Below, in pieces: positions 1-8,330 of a DNA stretch of 64,000 nt (position 1 is its first letter; each line of letters starts with the position of its first letter). Under the pieces are notes generated by a model. The model was given only the letters and a program-made list of their open reading frames with translations, made no database searches and was not told the origin of the DNA. Origin of the DNA: Streptomyces sp. NA02950 (lineage in GTDB: Bacteria; Actinomycetota; Actinomycetes; Streptomycetales; Streptomycetaceae). Made by a program: the position numbers and the translations under genes. The DNA lies in contig NZ_CP054916.1 in the NCBI RefSeq assembly GCF_013364155.1, forward strand, positions 434,001 through 498,000, in the 5' to 3' direction.

Positions 1-419
1 GCCCGGTCGGAGTCGCTGCGGAAACCCTGCCCGTGGGCGTAGACGATGCGCGGGTTGCGTGCGGCGACCCGCTCGTAGTCAAGGCCGAGGCGAGCCAGCG
101 CGCCTGGACGCACATTGGTGATCAGAACATCGGCCGTCTCGATGAGCTCCAGCGCCCGCTCGCGATCGTCCTCCCGCTTGAGGTTCAGCGCCACGCTGCG
201 CTTGTTGCGGTTCACACTGAGGGTGAGGGGCGTCATCCCCGGGGTGTGGCGGTACGGGCCCACCCGTACGCTGTCGGCCTGTGACTCGATCTTGATCACA
301 TCCGCGCCGAGGTCCCCCAGGATCTGTGCCGCGTACGGGCCCATCACCACTGTCGACAGATCGATCACGCGCACCCCGTCCAGGGGTCCGGCCGCGTTCC
401 GCGCCGCGATGTCCATCAT
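1..419 (-). CDS. Class III (CaiB/BaiF) CoA-transferase, N-terminal part; runs off the left edge
   Basis: The first about 139 codons of a CoA-transferase that moves CoA between acyl-CoA and a free acid. The minus-strand reading begins MMDIAARNAAGPLDGVRVID and continues with the family pattern: LSTVVMGPYAAQILGDLGADVIKIE (here with the conserved GPYA and DLGADVIKIE blocks), then LTLSVNRNKRSVALNLK and ADVLITNVRPGALARLGLDY. These are standard CaiB/BaiF landmarks. The start is ATG at 419 (a second ATG follows directly), with GGAG a few bases upstream. The rest of the gene, including the part that would hint at the substrate, lies outside the window. A LysR gene sits upstream on the same strand. Family assignment is firm; substrate is unknown. 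Confidence 0.88.
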   Translation of the reverse strand, partial: MMDIAARNAAGPLDGVRVIDLSTVVMGPYAAQILGDLGADVIKIESQADSVRVGPYRHTPGMTPLTLSVNRNKRSVALNLKREDDRERALELIETADVLITNVRPGALARLGLDYERVAARNPRIVYAHGQGFRSDSDR

Positions 420-500
420 CACTCCTGTCTCGTGCCATCTTTTTCCTCAACCGAAGTTAGTGGCAGATACATGAATATGGAATGATCATGTGACGAACAA

Positions 501-525
501 CGGCATGACCACAGCGGTCATGCCG
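501..525. terminator. Perfect 10-bp hairpin between lysR-type gene and CoA-transferase gene
   Basis: CGGCATGACC, a five-base loop, then GGTCATGCCG. It lies 36 bp beyond the stop of the LysR gene on the minus strand, so it most simply ends that transcript. There is no U-tract, which is common in Streptomyces. It could instead be a regulator site for the CoA-transferase promoter. Confidence 0.5.
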
Positions 526-560
526 ATTCCATAGGGCAAGCCAAACGGTTCTTGATCTTC

Positions 561-1472
561 TTAAACGGAAATCGGGTAACCGAAGACAGCCCGGGCGCGC
601 CTGGCGAGATCCGCCAGGTCGGCCCCCTCCACCGCCCTGTCCTTACGGAACAACAGGCCGGTCACCAGAGAAGGTTGAAAGTCCTCGACGGGCAGGACGA
701 GCACGTTGTCCAGGCGGTACCGGTTCATCGGACTCTCGGCGGAGAGCATCGTCATCGAGAATGCGAGGCCGCTGGAAATCAATTCGGCGGAGCCGGAATA
801 GTCCGCGGTATTGATGCGTATTCTCTTCTTGATTCCGGCGTGATTGAGCCGGGCGTCGATTTCCTGGAAATAGGCGGGCAGCGCGTCATGGGGCGTAGCC
901 GCGTAGGGCAGATCCTTCAGCTCGTCCAGAGTGATCGCCGACCGGCCGGCGAACCGGTCGGCGGGGACAGCGGCACCGAGCCGCTCCCTCATCACCTCGA
1001 TGATCTCCAGCGCCGGGTCGGCGACCGGCAGCCGCGCCAGCGCGAGCGCGAGCCTGCCGTCGCGCACGCCGGTGACCAGATCCGCGGATGTGCCGGGCCA
1101 GCGTCGCAGCTCGAAGGTCTCGCTGCAGGCCTCTTCGAGCAGCCGGACCCGCTCACGCAGATCCGGGTGCACTCCGGCGGGCATCCCGATCAGCGCCGTG
1201 CCGCGCCGTAGCCGGACGGCCTCGCTCAGCCGCCAGGGAATCGAGTTGACGCTGTCGAGCACCTCGCGGGCCATCGGCAAGAGAGCCGTACCCGCGGACG
1301 TCAGCTCGACCCGGTGGGTCGTGCGCTCGAACAGTACCTGGCCCAGTTCACGCTCAAGATCCTTGATCCGCTGGCTCAGTGGGGAGGTCGCCATGTGCAG
1401 CCTGCGCGCCGCCCGCGAGAAGTTGAGCTCTTCCGCGACGGCCACAAAGTACCGCAGGTGCAGGATGTCCAC
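561..1472 (-). CDS. LysR-family transcriptional regulator
   Basis: A 303-residue protein of normal LysR length. Residues 1-60 form the winged helix-turn-helix: HLRYFVAVAEELNFSRAARR, then PLSQRIKDLERELGQVLFERTTHRVELTSAG, the classic LTTR signature. The remainder is the effector-binding domain (GMPAGVHPDLRERVRLLEE onward). The GTG start at 1472 is supported by a purine-rich stretch upstream. Unusually for a LysR protein, the nearest partner (a CoA-transferase) is downstream on the same strand, and the divergent neighbour is only an SDR fragment. The original divergent target may therefore have been lost; that is inference. Confidence 0.92.
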   Translation of the reverse strand: MDILHLRYFVAVAEELNFSRAARRLHMATSPLSQRIKDLERELGQVLFERTTHRVELTSAGTALLPMAREVLDSVNSIPWRLSEAVRLRRGTALIGMPAGVHPDLRERVRLLEEACSETFELRRWPGTSADLVTGVRDGRLALALARLPVADPALEIIEVMRERLGAAVPADRFAGRSAITLDELKDLPYAATPHDALPAYFQEIDARLNHAGIKKRIRINTADYSGSAELISSGLAFSMTMLSAESPMNRYRLDNVLVLPVEDFQPSLVTGLLFRKDRAVEGADLADLARRARAVFGYPISV

Positions 1473-1707
1473 ACCCTCAATCTACCTCGCGGTACGGAGC
1501 ACCCGGCGGAAGGAGAGCGGCCGGCAGCCTCCCACCGGGCCGTCGGCGATCCTGTGGTCATCCACCCGCCGATGACATACGGAACCGCGCCTGAGCCGGT
1601 TCTTCGTCGGTAGTGGAGGCGGCAGGCCACGGCCTGGTGGCGTCTGCGCCAGGCCGGCCAGTTCAGTGCGTGGGTGACACGCACCCGGTCGGCTCGGGGC
1701 CCCGCCC

Positions 1708-1763
1708 TTGACCTTGACGCCAGGTCAGAGCTTAGGCCTTGACGCCAGGTCAAGACTTAGCGC
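1708..1763 (+). promoter_or_regulatory. Tandemly duplicated MerR-type promoter/operator
   Basis: Two adjacent 25-bp units (1714-1738 and 1739-1763) are nearly identical. The second contains CTTGAC-N5-GTCAAG, a perfect dyad; the first has one arm degenerate. The first copy also shows TTGACC (1708-1713), a 19-bp spacer, then TAGGCC (1733-1738). That over-long spacer filled by a dyad is the hallmark of MerR-family promoters. The next possible start is GTG at 1771, so a transcript from the second unit would be almost leaderless. No merR gene is present in the window. Confidence 0.55.
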
Positions 1764-1770
1764 CCCGCCC

Positions 1771-1890
1771 GTGGAAGAGACGAACACCCTTCACGGCCGA
1801 GCAGTGCTCATCACCGGGGGAGGCACCGGGATCGGCCGTGCGACGGCCCAGCAGTTCGCTGCCGCGGGCGCCGAGGTGCTTATCATCGGC
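1771..1890 (+). pseudogene. Short-chain dehydrogenase/reductase, N-terminal fragment
   Basis: From GTG 1771 the frame reads VEETNTLHGRAVLITGGGTG and continues IGRATAQQFAAAGAEVLIIGR. This is the beta-alpha-beta start of a Rossmann fold with the TGxxxGIG cofactor motif. Similarity stops near 1890; the following bases belong to a different gene, a sensor kinase. The junction lies where similar strings (ATCATCGGCCG and GATCGTCGGCCG) occur about 16 bp apart, consistent with an illegitimate deletion. About 40 of roughly 250 residues remain, so it cannot be a functional enzyme. Confidence 0.75.
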
Positions 1891-3113
1891 CGGACTGATC
1901 GTCGGCCGCACCGGCCGCCTTCTCGTCGACTCCGCAGGCACCACTGCCATCGGAGCGGATTCATCCAGGCAGACGGACATCGCCGACGCCCTGCGCAACA
2001 AGGCCACCACCGCCACCCACACGGACCCCCAAGCCGGTGATGTCCTGGCCGCGACCATGCCGGGCTCCTCCGGAACCACCATCCGCGGCGCACTGCGCAG
2101 GTGACGTACCCGGTGACGATGGCCACCGACCGGGAGCACCGCGTCTGGCTCACTCCCGCCCTCGCCGGAGCGGGCGTCCTGGCCGCCGTGGCCGTTGTGG
2201 CGTTCACCTTGGCCCGCTGGATCACCCCGTCCCCTGCGCACCCTGGAGCGGGCTACCACCCGGCCCGCCGACGGACACCTGGACAACCCGCCCGACTCCG
2301 CCACCGGACCGCCCGAACTGCGCGGACCGGCCACCTCGTTCACCCACACCGCCACACGCCGGCAGCACCCGCTCCGAGCCCAGCACGGTCTCGCCTCCGA
2401 GGTATCCCATCAACTCAGAACCCCGCTGGCCTCGTTGCGGCTCCGGCTGGAGAACTTCGAGCCCTACCTCGATCCACGTGCCCACACCAGCCCCGACGAG
2501 ACCATTGAGGAAGTCGAATGGCTCAGCCGCATGGTCCACGGACTCCTCGCCTCGCCCGACTGGAAGACACCGCCACCACCCCCGAGCCGTCGACCTGGAC
2601 ACCGTCACAGCCGACCGCGCCGCCATGTGGGAGTCACTCGCCTACGAGCAGCACGTCACCGTCGCTGTCACCGGAGCGGCGACCGGCCGCGTATGGGCGA
2701 TTCCCGGCGCGCTGGAGCAGATCATCGGCAACCTGATCGCCAACGCGCTGGGCGTCTCCCCACCCCGGCAGGACCATCACCTTCACCCGGGCACCAGGTG
2801 CCGAACTCCACGTCACCGACCGGGGCCCCGGCATGCCGCAGGCCGACCGGGAACGCGCCTTCGACCGCCGCTTCTGGCGCGCCTCCGATGCCCACCACAA
2901 CGGCACCGGCCTCGGCCTGCCGATCGTCCGCCACCTGGTCCACGCCTGCGGCGGAGATCACCCTCACGCCGCACCGGGCAGCGGCCTGGACGCCCATGTC
3001 CGGCCGAGTCCCGCTGGGCGGGAACGCGGCTCCGGCGGCGTCACCGGATGTGCTGCTCACCGCCTCGGCCACCCCGCACCGATACCCGGAAGCGGTCCCC
3101 GGACGCCGGTCTG
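1891..3113 (+). pseudogene. Two-component sensor histidine kinase, frameshifted and truncated
   Basis: Pieces of an EnvZ/HAMP-type kinase occur in order but in different frames. The end of the sensor domain (GRLLVDSAGTTAIGADSS) and a transmembrane helix (LTPALAGAGVLAAVAVVAFT) come first. The HAMP start, then the dimerisation helix with the phospho-acceptor box SHQLRTPLASLRLRL (about 2406-2450) follow. The N-box (GALEQIIGNLIANAL, about 2708-2750) and the D/G boxes (VTDRGPGMPQADRERAFDRR, GTGLGLPIVRHLV, about 2812-2940) come last. At least three frame changes are needed to join them and the N-terminus is gone. No response-regulator gene remains beside it. Confidence 0.82.
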
Positions 3114-3339
3114 ATCGCTGTCGCCGCTACCGGCGGACGGTCAGGCTCAGGGACAGCGTTGCCGCCCTCGGTGTGTCCGTGGACGCGACCACCGTGGAAC
3201 CCTGGGCCGAGCCAGTACGGCCCACGGGCCGCCACGGCTATGCCGAGATGCCCTGGCAGCGGGATTGACCGACGGTGGAAGAAGAAGGAAAGGAGCCCGG
3301 CGGTAGCCCACGCTGACGACCGCAATCCGGGGAGAGGTA

Positions 3340-4221
3340 ATGACTGGTCCGATTTTGGTCGGGGTCGACGGTTCCGGGCGAAGTCTGCGCGCTCTTGTGT
3401 GGGCCGCCCAGGAGGCGGCGCTGCGCCGGTGCCCGCTGCGCATCATTCACGTCGTGCCCCCCGCACGTGAATACGCGACAACCGCGGAGGGTCGCGCTTG
3501 GGAAGAAAGCCAACGTGACCAGGGGATCGTGGCCGAGGCCACCGCGATCGCCCTGGACGCCCACCCGGACCTGGACGTGACATCCGCCGTGCCTTCCGGT
3601 GCCCCGGCACCTGTGCTCCTGGCCGAGGCCGAGCATGCCCACACGGTGGTGCTCGGCGCCAAGGGCCGGGACGGCTTCGGGAGCCTACTGCTTGGTTCGG
3701 TGGCCTTGCAGGTCGTTGGCCACGCAGCCTGCCCCGTGGTCATCGTCAACCACATCACCACCGGCCATCGTCGCATTGTCGTCGGCGTCGACGGGTCGGA
3801 GCACTCCGACGCCGCTCTGGCCTACGCCTTCCAACAGGCGTCCCTGCGCTCCGCCCAACTGCGGGCCCTGCACGCCTGGAGTCCCCCGGTACCTCATGCG
3901 GTGGTCAGCGCTGCCCAGGACGCCATGGCCAAGGAGCACCAGGAGGCCCTGGAGGAGTGGCTGGCCCCGCTGCGCGAGGAGTATCCCGACGTGGAGGTGG
4001 TGGAGCAACTCTCTGATGAATCACCGGTTTTCGCGCTCGCCCGTGCCTCCGACCGGGCCGATCTCCTGGTCGTCGGATCCCGTGGACGCGGTGGCTTCCG
4101 CGGCCTGGCTCTCGGTTCCGTCAGCCAGCACCTCCTGCAGTTCTCCCTGTGCCCTTTGGCAGTCGTTCGCCCACGCCGCCAGACCGCCCTGTCTGACAGC
4201 CGCATAGCCGGCCTCCCCTGA
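3340..4221 (+). CDS. Tandem-domain universal stress protein (UspA family)
   Basis: A 293-residue cytoplasmic protein made of two UspA domains. Domain 1 (about 1-140) begins ILVGVDGSGRSLRALVWAAQ and ends with the ATP-binding loop GAKGRDGFGSLLLGSVALQV. Domain 2 (about 145-285) repeats the pattern: IVVGVDGSEHSDAALAYAFQ and VVGSRGRGGFRGLALGSVSQ. The G-2x-G-9x-G(S/T) loops that bind ATP are intact in both. The start has a good ribosome site (GGGGAGAGG). Such tandem USPs mark dormancy and hypoxia islands in actinobacteria. A second full-length paralogue lies at 14.3-15.2 kb, which supports a shared stress theme. The exact role is unknown. Confidence 0.93.
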   Translation: MTGPILVGVDGSGRSLRALVWAAQEAALRRCPLRIIHVVPPAREYATTAEGRAWEESQRDQGIVAEATAIALDAHPDLDVTSAVPSGAPAPVLLAEAEHAHTVVLGAKGRDGFGSLLLGSVALQVVGHAACPVVIVNHITTGHRRIVVGVDGSEHSDAALAYAFQQASLRSAQLRALHAWSPPVPHAVVSAAQDAMAKEHQEALEEWLAPLREEYPDVEVVEQLSDESPVFALARASDRADLLVVGSRGRGGFRGLALGSVSQHLLQFSLCPLAVVRPRRQTALSDSRIAGLP

Positions 4222-4302
4222 GGCGGCAAACGCGGACATCCCCCTGACAGCGGGCCCCTGGGGACGCCGGATGCCGCGCCGGTACCGACAAGCAAGCTTG
4301 AC

Positions 4303-4760
4303 CTAATCGCCGGTCCACGGTGGCCCCGCCGAGGCGGAAGCCGGGGCAGCACTGTGTCGGCGTGCCGCACCGGGCGGGCGATCTCCTCGTCGACCACATG
4401 CTGGGTCTGCTCCGAGCAGGGCTCGGTGCTCTCGCCGCCGAGGCAGCCGGGGCGCCGGAGCCCTATCCGACGGGCCGAGGGCCGGGGACAGTCCGAACTC
4501 GCGGACCATGCGGGCGGCGATCTGGGTGGCGCCGACCAGGTCGTCGACGGCTCCGGTCGAGCCCGCCCTCGCCGACGACAGCCAGCGACGTCCTCGAACC
4601 GGGTGGTCGGTCGCTCAGTCTCGATGATCTTGGCTCGGGCCCGCCCGATGACGCTGAGGCCGTCGGTCCAGTTCCGGGCCACCTGTCGGCCGCTCCACAG
4701 GAACAGGGCCCCTTCGCGGTCGTCCGCCCACGCCCCGAACCCACCTCTCCCTGACAGCAC
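4303..4760 (-). pseudogene. ftsH: ftsH remnant with the ATPase and protease core deleted
   Basis: Reading the minus strand from 4760, the segment around RARAKIIETERPTTRFEDVA matches the stretch of FtsH just before its AAA+ domain. After only a few codons it passes, in another frame, to the FtsH C-terminus: DDLVGATQIAARMVREFGLS, then (another frame) GGESTEPCSEQTQHVVDEEI. The Walker motifs, SRH region and HEXXH zinc protease site are missing, so about 350 residues have been deleted. Identification rests on several long diagnostic strings. FtsH-like genes are known members of Streptomyces stress islands, which fits the surroundings. Confidence 0.8.
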
Positions 4761-4920
4761 GCTGTCAAACGCCCATGGCGTTGCCCCATTCGGCGGCAGT
4801 CCGCTGTCCGTCGGCGCTGCTGACGACCACGCTCGACCCGGTGGGCCATGCTCACGTCAGTCGCCCGCCGCTCACCGTCGGCGAGCCGGACATACATACC
4901 CGTACGAGGAGACCGCCGTC

Positions 4921-5205
4921 ATGGAAATGCCCGTCGTGACCGAGTGCACAGTCGAAGACTGCGCCTACAACCGGGACCGCGCCTGCCACGCTATGGCCAT
5001 CACCGTGGGGGACGTTCAGCACGCACACTGCGACACCTTCTTCACCGCCCGGGCCAAGGGCGGCGACCCGTCCGTCATCGGCCGGGTCGGCGCCTGCAAG
5101 ATGTCCGACTGCCGGCACAACGTCGCCTTCGAATGCCATGCCCCCGGTATCACCGTGGGCTACCAGCAGACCGGGGCCGACTGCCTGACCTACGCACCCG
5201 CCTGA
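4921..5205 (+). CDS. Small cysteine-rich protein with two DUF1540 repeats
   Basis: A 94-residue protein consisting of two copies of the DUF1540 motif: CTVEDCAYNRDRACHAMAIT with CDTF after it, then CKMSDCRHNVAFECHAPGIT with a matching C near the end (DCLTYAPA). Each repeat supplies four cysteines, likely a small metal-binding unit; that is inference. ATG 4921 is preceded by GAGGAG at ideal distance, so the longer upstream reading frame is not used. It converges with, and overlaps by about 16 bp, the minus-strand gene downstream. Function is unknown; these proteins often accompany stress genes in actinobacteria. Confidence 0.88.
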   Translation: MEMPVVTECTVEDCAYNRDRACHAMAITVGDVQHAHCDTFFTARAKGGDPSVIGRVGACKMSDCRHNVAFECHAPGITVGYQQTGADCLTYAPA

Positions 5206-5882
5206 GCCTCCACGGTCACCACCACCGCACAGGATCGCTGGTGAGCCTGGTGGAAAGGCAATGGCCCAGGGCATGGACGATCACGGCTGCGCGGGCCTCG
5301 GCGCTGAACCCCCACCTCTGGCTTCGCGCCGGCGTCGATCGCCCGCAGGGTGGGCCGCCCGATGTGCGCGTAGACCAGCCGCCGCACCTCATGCCGTGCG
5401 GCCTGTTCGCCGACCGTGCGGACGCTCGCGTGGCCACCCACGCCACCGTGGCACCGAATCGGCCGGTTCCACGCGGCGGCCTCGGCGAACATCAGGTGGG
5501 CCCCCGCAGCCCAGTCGGGGAACTCCCAGAACTCGGGCGCCCACACCACCGCGAGCCCCTGTGCCTCGATGCGGTAGCCATGGGCGGGATGCGAGGTGTG
5601 CGCCACCGGACGGCACCGCACCGTCACGGCACCAAGTTCCAGGTCCCCTGCTCGCACCTGGACACCGTGCGTAGCCGCAAGCCTCCGCAGCCGGGACCGC
5701 AGCTCCCACTGCTCGTCGGTGACCAGCCAGGCGTCGAGCCGACCCGGCGGCGGCTCGGACCCCGGCCCGGCGTCGAAGGCCGCACGGTACCCGGCGTACC
5801 GCAGCAGCAGACCGGCGGGAGCGAACCGGGGCGAGTTCATCGGTCCCACACCCAGCAGCGTCAGCCGCAGCCAGCGGTTCAC
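5190..5882 (-). CDS. Metallo-beta-lactamase-fold hydrolase-like protein, C-terminus possibly altered
   Basis: A 230-residue reading starts at GTG 5882 (MNRWLRLTLLGVGPMNSPRF in translation). The first 190 residues look like the short MBL-fold proteins common in Streptomyces: LTLLGVGPMNSPRFAPAGLLLRY, DAWLVTDEQWELRSRLRRLA, VAHTSHPAHGYRIE and VVWAPEFWEFPDWAAGAHLMF. The usual HxHxDH metal motif is absent, as in this subgroup, so catalysis is uncertain. After AHIGRPTLRAIDAGAKP the sequence turns arginine/proline-rich while a neighbouring frame reads more naturally, suggesting a late frameshift. The GTG overlaps the TGA of a preceding reading frame. Confidence 0.65.
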   Translation of the reverse strand: MNRWLRLTLLGVGPMNSPRFAPAGLLLRYAGYRAAFDAGPGSEPPPGRLDAWLVTDEQWELRSRLRRLAATHGVQVRAGDLELGAVTVRCRPVAHTSHPAHGYRIEAQGLAVVWAPEFWEFPDWAAGAHLMFAEAAAWNRPIRCHGGVGGHASVRTVGEQAARHEVRRLVYAHIGRPTLRAIDAGAKPEVGVQRRGPRSRDRPCPGPLPFHQAHQRSCAVVVTVEAQAGA

Positions 5883-6199
5883 GGGCCGCTCCCGGTGGCG
5901 GTCAACAGCCGTCCTTCGCGGATCGCCTGCATGGCGCCCGCCGTCGTGACGTCGAATGCATGAGCGGGCCCCGGTCCTCGGCGAGAACGAAGGCGCTGTC
6001 AGGGCCGACGGTTGCCGTCTGCCTCAGCGCCGCCGCCCGAGCGGACCCGGCGCACGCTGAGGAGAAGCTCGAAACACCGTGGCGACTCGGGAGGACCGCC
6101 CGGGGAGAAGACCGAATGTCGCACGGCAGCTGGGCGGGAGAGCTGTTGCCCAGCACCGGCTGCCGCGCGGGAGCGCCGTGACGTGCCGGGCCGGGACCG
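5883..6199. other. No intact gene; possible tail of a lost minus-strand gene
   Basis: On the minus strand the reading AFDVTTAGAMQAIREGRLLT ends at a TGA that overlaps the GTG of the MBL-fold gene. A second frame just upstream reads TATVGPDSAFVLAEDRGPLM. Together they look like one protein tail broken by a frameshift, but I do not recognise the family. Confidence 0.35.
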
Positions 6200-6372
6200 T
6201 CAGGATCCGGTGATTTCGATGTGCCGGGGCTTGGCGGTCTGTGTCTTGGGCACCGTGACGGTCAGTACGCCGTCGCTGAGCCTCGCGTTGACCTCGTCAG
6301 CCTTGACCTCGGCGGGAAGAAGGGCACGGTACTCGAAGCGCCCGGTGCGGCGGGTGCTGCGCCGGGCGACTC
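6200..6372 (-). pseudogene. Hsp20 small heat-shock protein, C-terminal fragment
   Basis: The minus strand reads RRTGRFEYRALLPAEVKADE, then VNARLSDGVLTVTVPKTQTAKPRHIEITGS and a stop. This is the end of the alpha-crystallin domain of the Hsp20 family, including the conserved GVLTVTVPK strand. Everything before the beta-5/6 region is missing and is replaced by a hairpin and unrelated sequence. About 55 of roughly 145 residues survive. Hsp20 genes are frequent members of Streptomyces stress islands. Confidence 0.85.
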
Positions 6373-6375
6373 AAG

Positions 6376-6420
6376 CGCCCGCCCATGCACGCCACCAGCG
6401 ACGGCGCGCATGGGCGGGCG
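6376..6420. repeat. 13-bp perfect inverted repeat at the broken end of the hsp20 fragment
   Basis: CGCCCGCCCATGC (6376-6388) and its exact complement at 6408-6420 are separated by 19 bases. It sits at the point where hsp20 similarity ends. It may be a terminator stem, or part of the rearrangement that removed the gene's front. Confidence 0.6.
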
Positions 6421-6489
6421 AGCAAGCGGCCCGTCCCTCTATCCGTAAGGAGACAGCGCCCATCCCCGACGAAGGGTGAGCACCGCAGG

Positions 6490-6880
6490 GAGGAAACGCA
6501 ACGGTTACTCTCGACGGTGCCCAGGCGGAGGGCGGTGGCGTACTTGACCATCCGGTCGTATTGCTGGGCGATCAGCTCTCACCGGATCGAACGGGTGAGG
6601 CCGCCGAGTGCCGGCCGGCCGCGGGCAAGGCGTCGCCGGGCCGGTGGAGGCGCATGCTGCCGATGTTCTTCATCCGGGGTAGCAGGCCGAAGTTGAGCAA
6701 GCGGGCGTGGTACTCGGTCATGAAGTTGCTGCACCAGGACCCGAACTTCTTCGAGTCCGACGAACACGCCGTGCCTCGACCCCGCCATGCGGTGTCGCGG
6801 ACCGCGGAGGTGGCGTTGAGCAGCTTCGTCACGGCAGCCCGCAGGTTGTCGACGGTGATGAAGTGCCGGCGCGCCCTCAC
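6490..6880 (-). mobile_element. tnpA: Tn3-family transposase remnant
   Basis: The minus strand carries ITVDNLRAAVTKLLNATSAV, then GTACSSDSKKFGSWCSNFMTEYHAR. This is the start of the DDE catalytic core of Tn3 transposases (usually TACASDSKKFGSW). A deletion then joins it to LLNFGLLPRMKNIGSMRL and, after a frame change, to ELIAQQYDRMVKYATALRLG, both also Tn3 strings. Only about 130 of roughly 1000 residues remain. No terminal inverted repeats or resolvase were found nearby. Confidence 0.85.
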
Positions 6881-6989
6881 AACCCGTCGTACTCACGCTC
6901 GCCTCTTGCGAAGGACCATTCATGGACCCGCGGCGTGATTCGACCGCGCCGACCCTCGGGCAGCGCGCTCAGGGCACCCCTCCCCGTGA

Positions 6990-7757
6990 TCACAGGGATC
7001 CCTCCCCTAGCATCCCGCTGCGCCCGGCGTCGTCGGGGGCAGGGGGTGACGCCTGCCGAGCGGGCCGCGAGCCGGAGTCGTCATAGCGGTAGGTCAGCTT
7101 GTCCCTGACCGAGATCACGCCGTCCACCTGCTGCGCCAGCCGGACCGCGACCTGGATGTCGCTGAACCGTTCCAGCTGCCCTTCGAGGGTGACCACACCG
7201 TCGATCACATGTACCTGAACCGCGCCCGGGGACAGCCACAGCGTTTGGTCCAGGATCTCGTCCACGATCTCCCGGCGGATGTCGGAGTCCGCCCGTAGGA
7301 AAACCTGAAGCAGGTCGCGGCGGGTCACGATGCCCACCAGTCGGCCCTCCCCGTCCACCACGGGCAGCCGCTCGACACGATGCTCCGCCATGATGCGGGC
7401 CGCCACGGCGAAGGTGTCGTTGGCGTGGACGGTGATCGCGGGTTCCGACATCAACTCTTGTGCGCTCATCGCCTGCGCCATGGTGCCGGCGCTCCTTTCG
7501 GCGTCGTCACCCGCAGGCGGTGACCGCCACGCAAGCGATCTTCTGCGGGCGGGTTCCGACTCAGGTGGAACGCCCGCTTGCCGGAGTATGAGGTCGCTCT
7601 CGGAGATCACGCCGAGCACCTTGTCGTCGGTATCGACCACTGGCAGACCGCTGATCCGGTGCACCGCGAGCAGCTTGGCGACCTCCTTGAACGGGGTCTG
7701 CGGAATCACCGAGACGACGTCGGCCACCATCAGGTTGCCAATCTTGCTGTGCTTCAT
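6990..7757 (-). CDS. CBS-domain pair plus BON-domain protein
   Basis: A 255-residue soluble protein. Residues about 8-60 (LMVADVVSVIPQTPFKEVAK, HRISGLPVVDTDDKVLGVIS) and about 95-150 (ELMSEPAITVHANDTFAVAA, VERLPVVDGEGRLVGIVTRR) form two CBS motifs, a pair that binds adenine nucleotides. Residues about 165-235 (LWLSPGAVQVHVIDGVVTLE, DGVISVRDKLTYR) form a BON domain. CBS-BON proteins of this type are typical of actinobacterial hypoxia/stress islands beside USPs. The 5' flank on the minus strand contains GACCTTGGGGTC, a weak dyad that could bind a response regulator; this is not established. Confidence 0.92.
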   Translation of the reverse strand: MKHSKIGNLMVADVVSVIPQTPFKEVAKLLAVHRISGLPVVDTDDKVLGVISESDLILRQAGVPPESEPARRRSLAWRSPPAGDDAERSAGTMAQAMSAQELMSEPAITVHANDTFAVAARIMAEHRVERLPVVDGEGRLVGIVTRRDLLQVFLRADSDIRREIVDEILDQTLWLSPGAVQVHVIDGVVTLEGQLERFSDIQVAVRLAQQVDGVISVRDKLTYRYDDSGSRPARQASPPAPDDAGRSGMLGEGSL

Positions 7758-8084
7758 CGCTGGCTTCCTCTCGCAGGGGTGGCCCGCTCGCCACTGTCCT
7801 GCTCTCAGCCTCAGCCTCCGGTGCTACCACGCTCGACCCCAAGGTCTGAAAGGGCACGAAGGTAGGCCAACCGGCCCTATGACTCCCCCATCGCCCCGAA
7901 CCGGGGCTGTGCCACCCGGCGGAAGGCCGGTCTGAGAATTGGTCCGCATGCCGCGAGGGGTCGGCAACGCGACGGCGGTGGACGAAGCGGCACGCGCGAC
8001 CTTCTCCGGCGTCGCGCAGCAGAACCCGTCCCCGCACGCCCTGTGCGCCCACGAGGTGCTGATCACCGCAATGGCCGGCGGAGC
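7758..8084. other. Intergenic region upstream of CBS-BON gene and downstream of ACP gene
   Basis: I recognise no gene. Short readings on both strands (for example VAQQNPSPHALCAHEVLITA on the plus strand) have no convincing family match. The promoter of the CBS-BON gene must lie here. Confidence 0.5.
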
Positions 8085-8330
8085 TCACTGCGTGCGGGCG
8101 ACGAGGAAATCGGCGCTGCTGGACAGCGTGGTGAGCTGCGGCGTGTCCTCGTCGTCGATGCGGATGCCGGTGCGTTCGCCGAGGGTCTCGATGAAGCTGA
8201 GGAAGTCCAGCGAGTCCATTTCGAGAGCCTCGCGGAAGGTGTCGTCGGGCCCTACCGAGGTCAGGTCGGCGTCGGGGATGACGCAGGCGATCGACTCCCT
8301 GACCACATCCAGTGCGTCGGTTCGGTTCAC
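8085..8330 (-). CDS. Acyl carrier protein, last gene of the acetyl-CoA operon
   Basis: An 81-residue acidic helical protein. The phosphopantetheine site is EALEMDSLDFLSFIETL, with Ser40 in D-S-L. The GTG start at 8330 overlaps the TGA of the upstream E2 gene (GTGA), with GGAG just before it, so translation is probably coupled. A longer in-frame reading upstream is only the shadow of E2. A stand-alone ACP ending a pyruvate dehydrogenase / acetyl-CoA synthetase operon is unusual. It could carry an acetyl or other acyl group made by the operon; that is inference. Confidence 0.88.
   Translation of the reverse strand: MNRTDALDVVRESIACVIPDADLTSVGPDDTFREALEMDSLDFLSFIETLGERTGIRIDDEDTPQLTTLSSSADFLVARTQ

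Noticed and set aside
7840..7853. GACC-TTGG-GGTC upstream of the CBS-BON gene as a hypoxia-regulator box
   Set aside because: Four-base arms are too short to separate from chance at this GC content.
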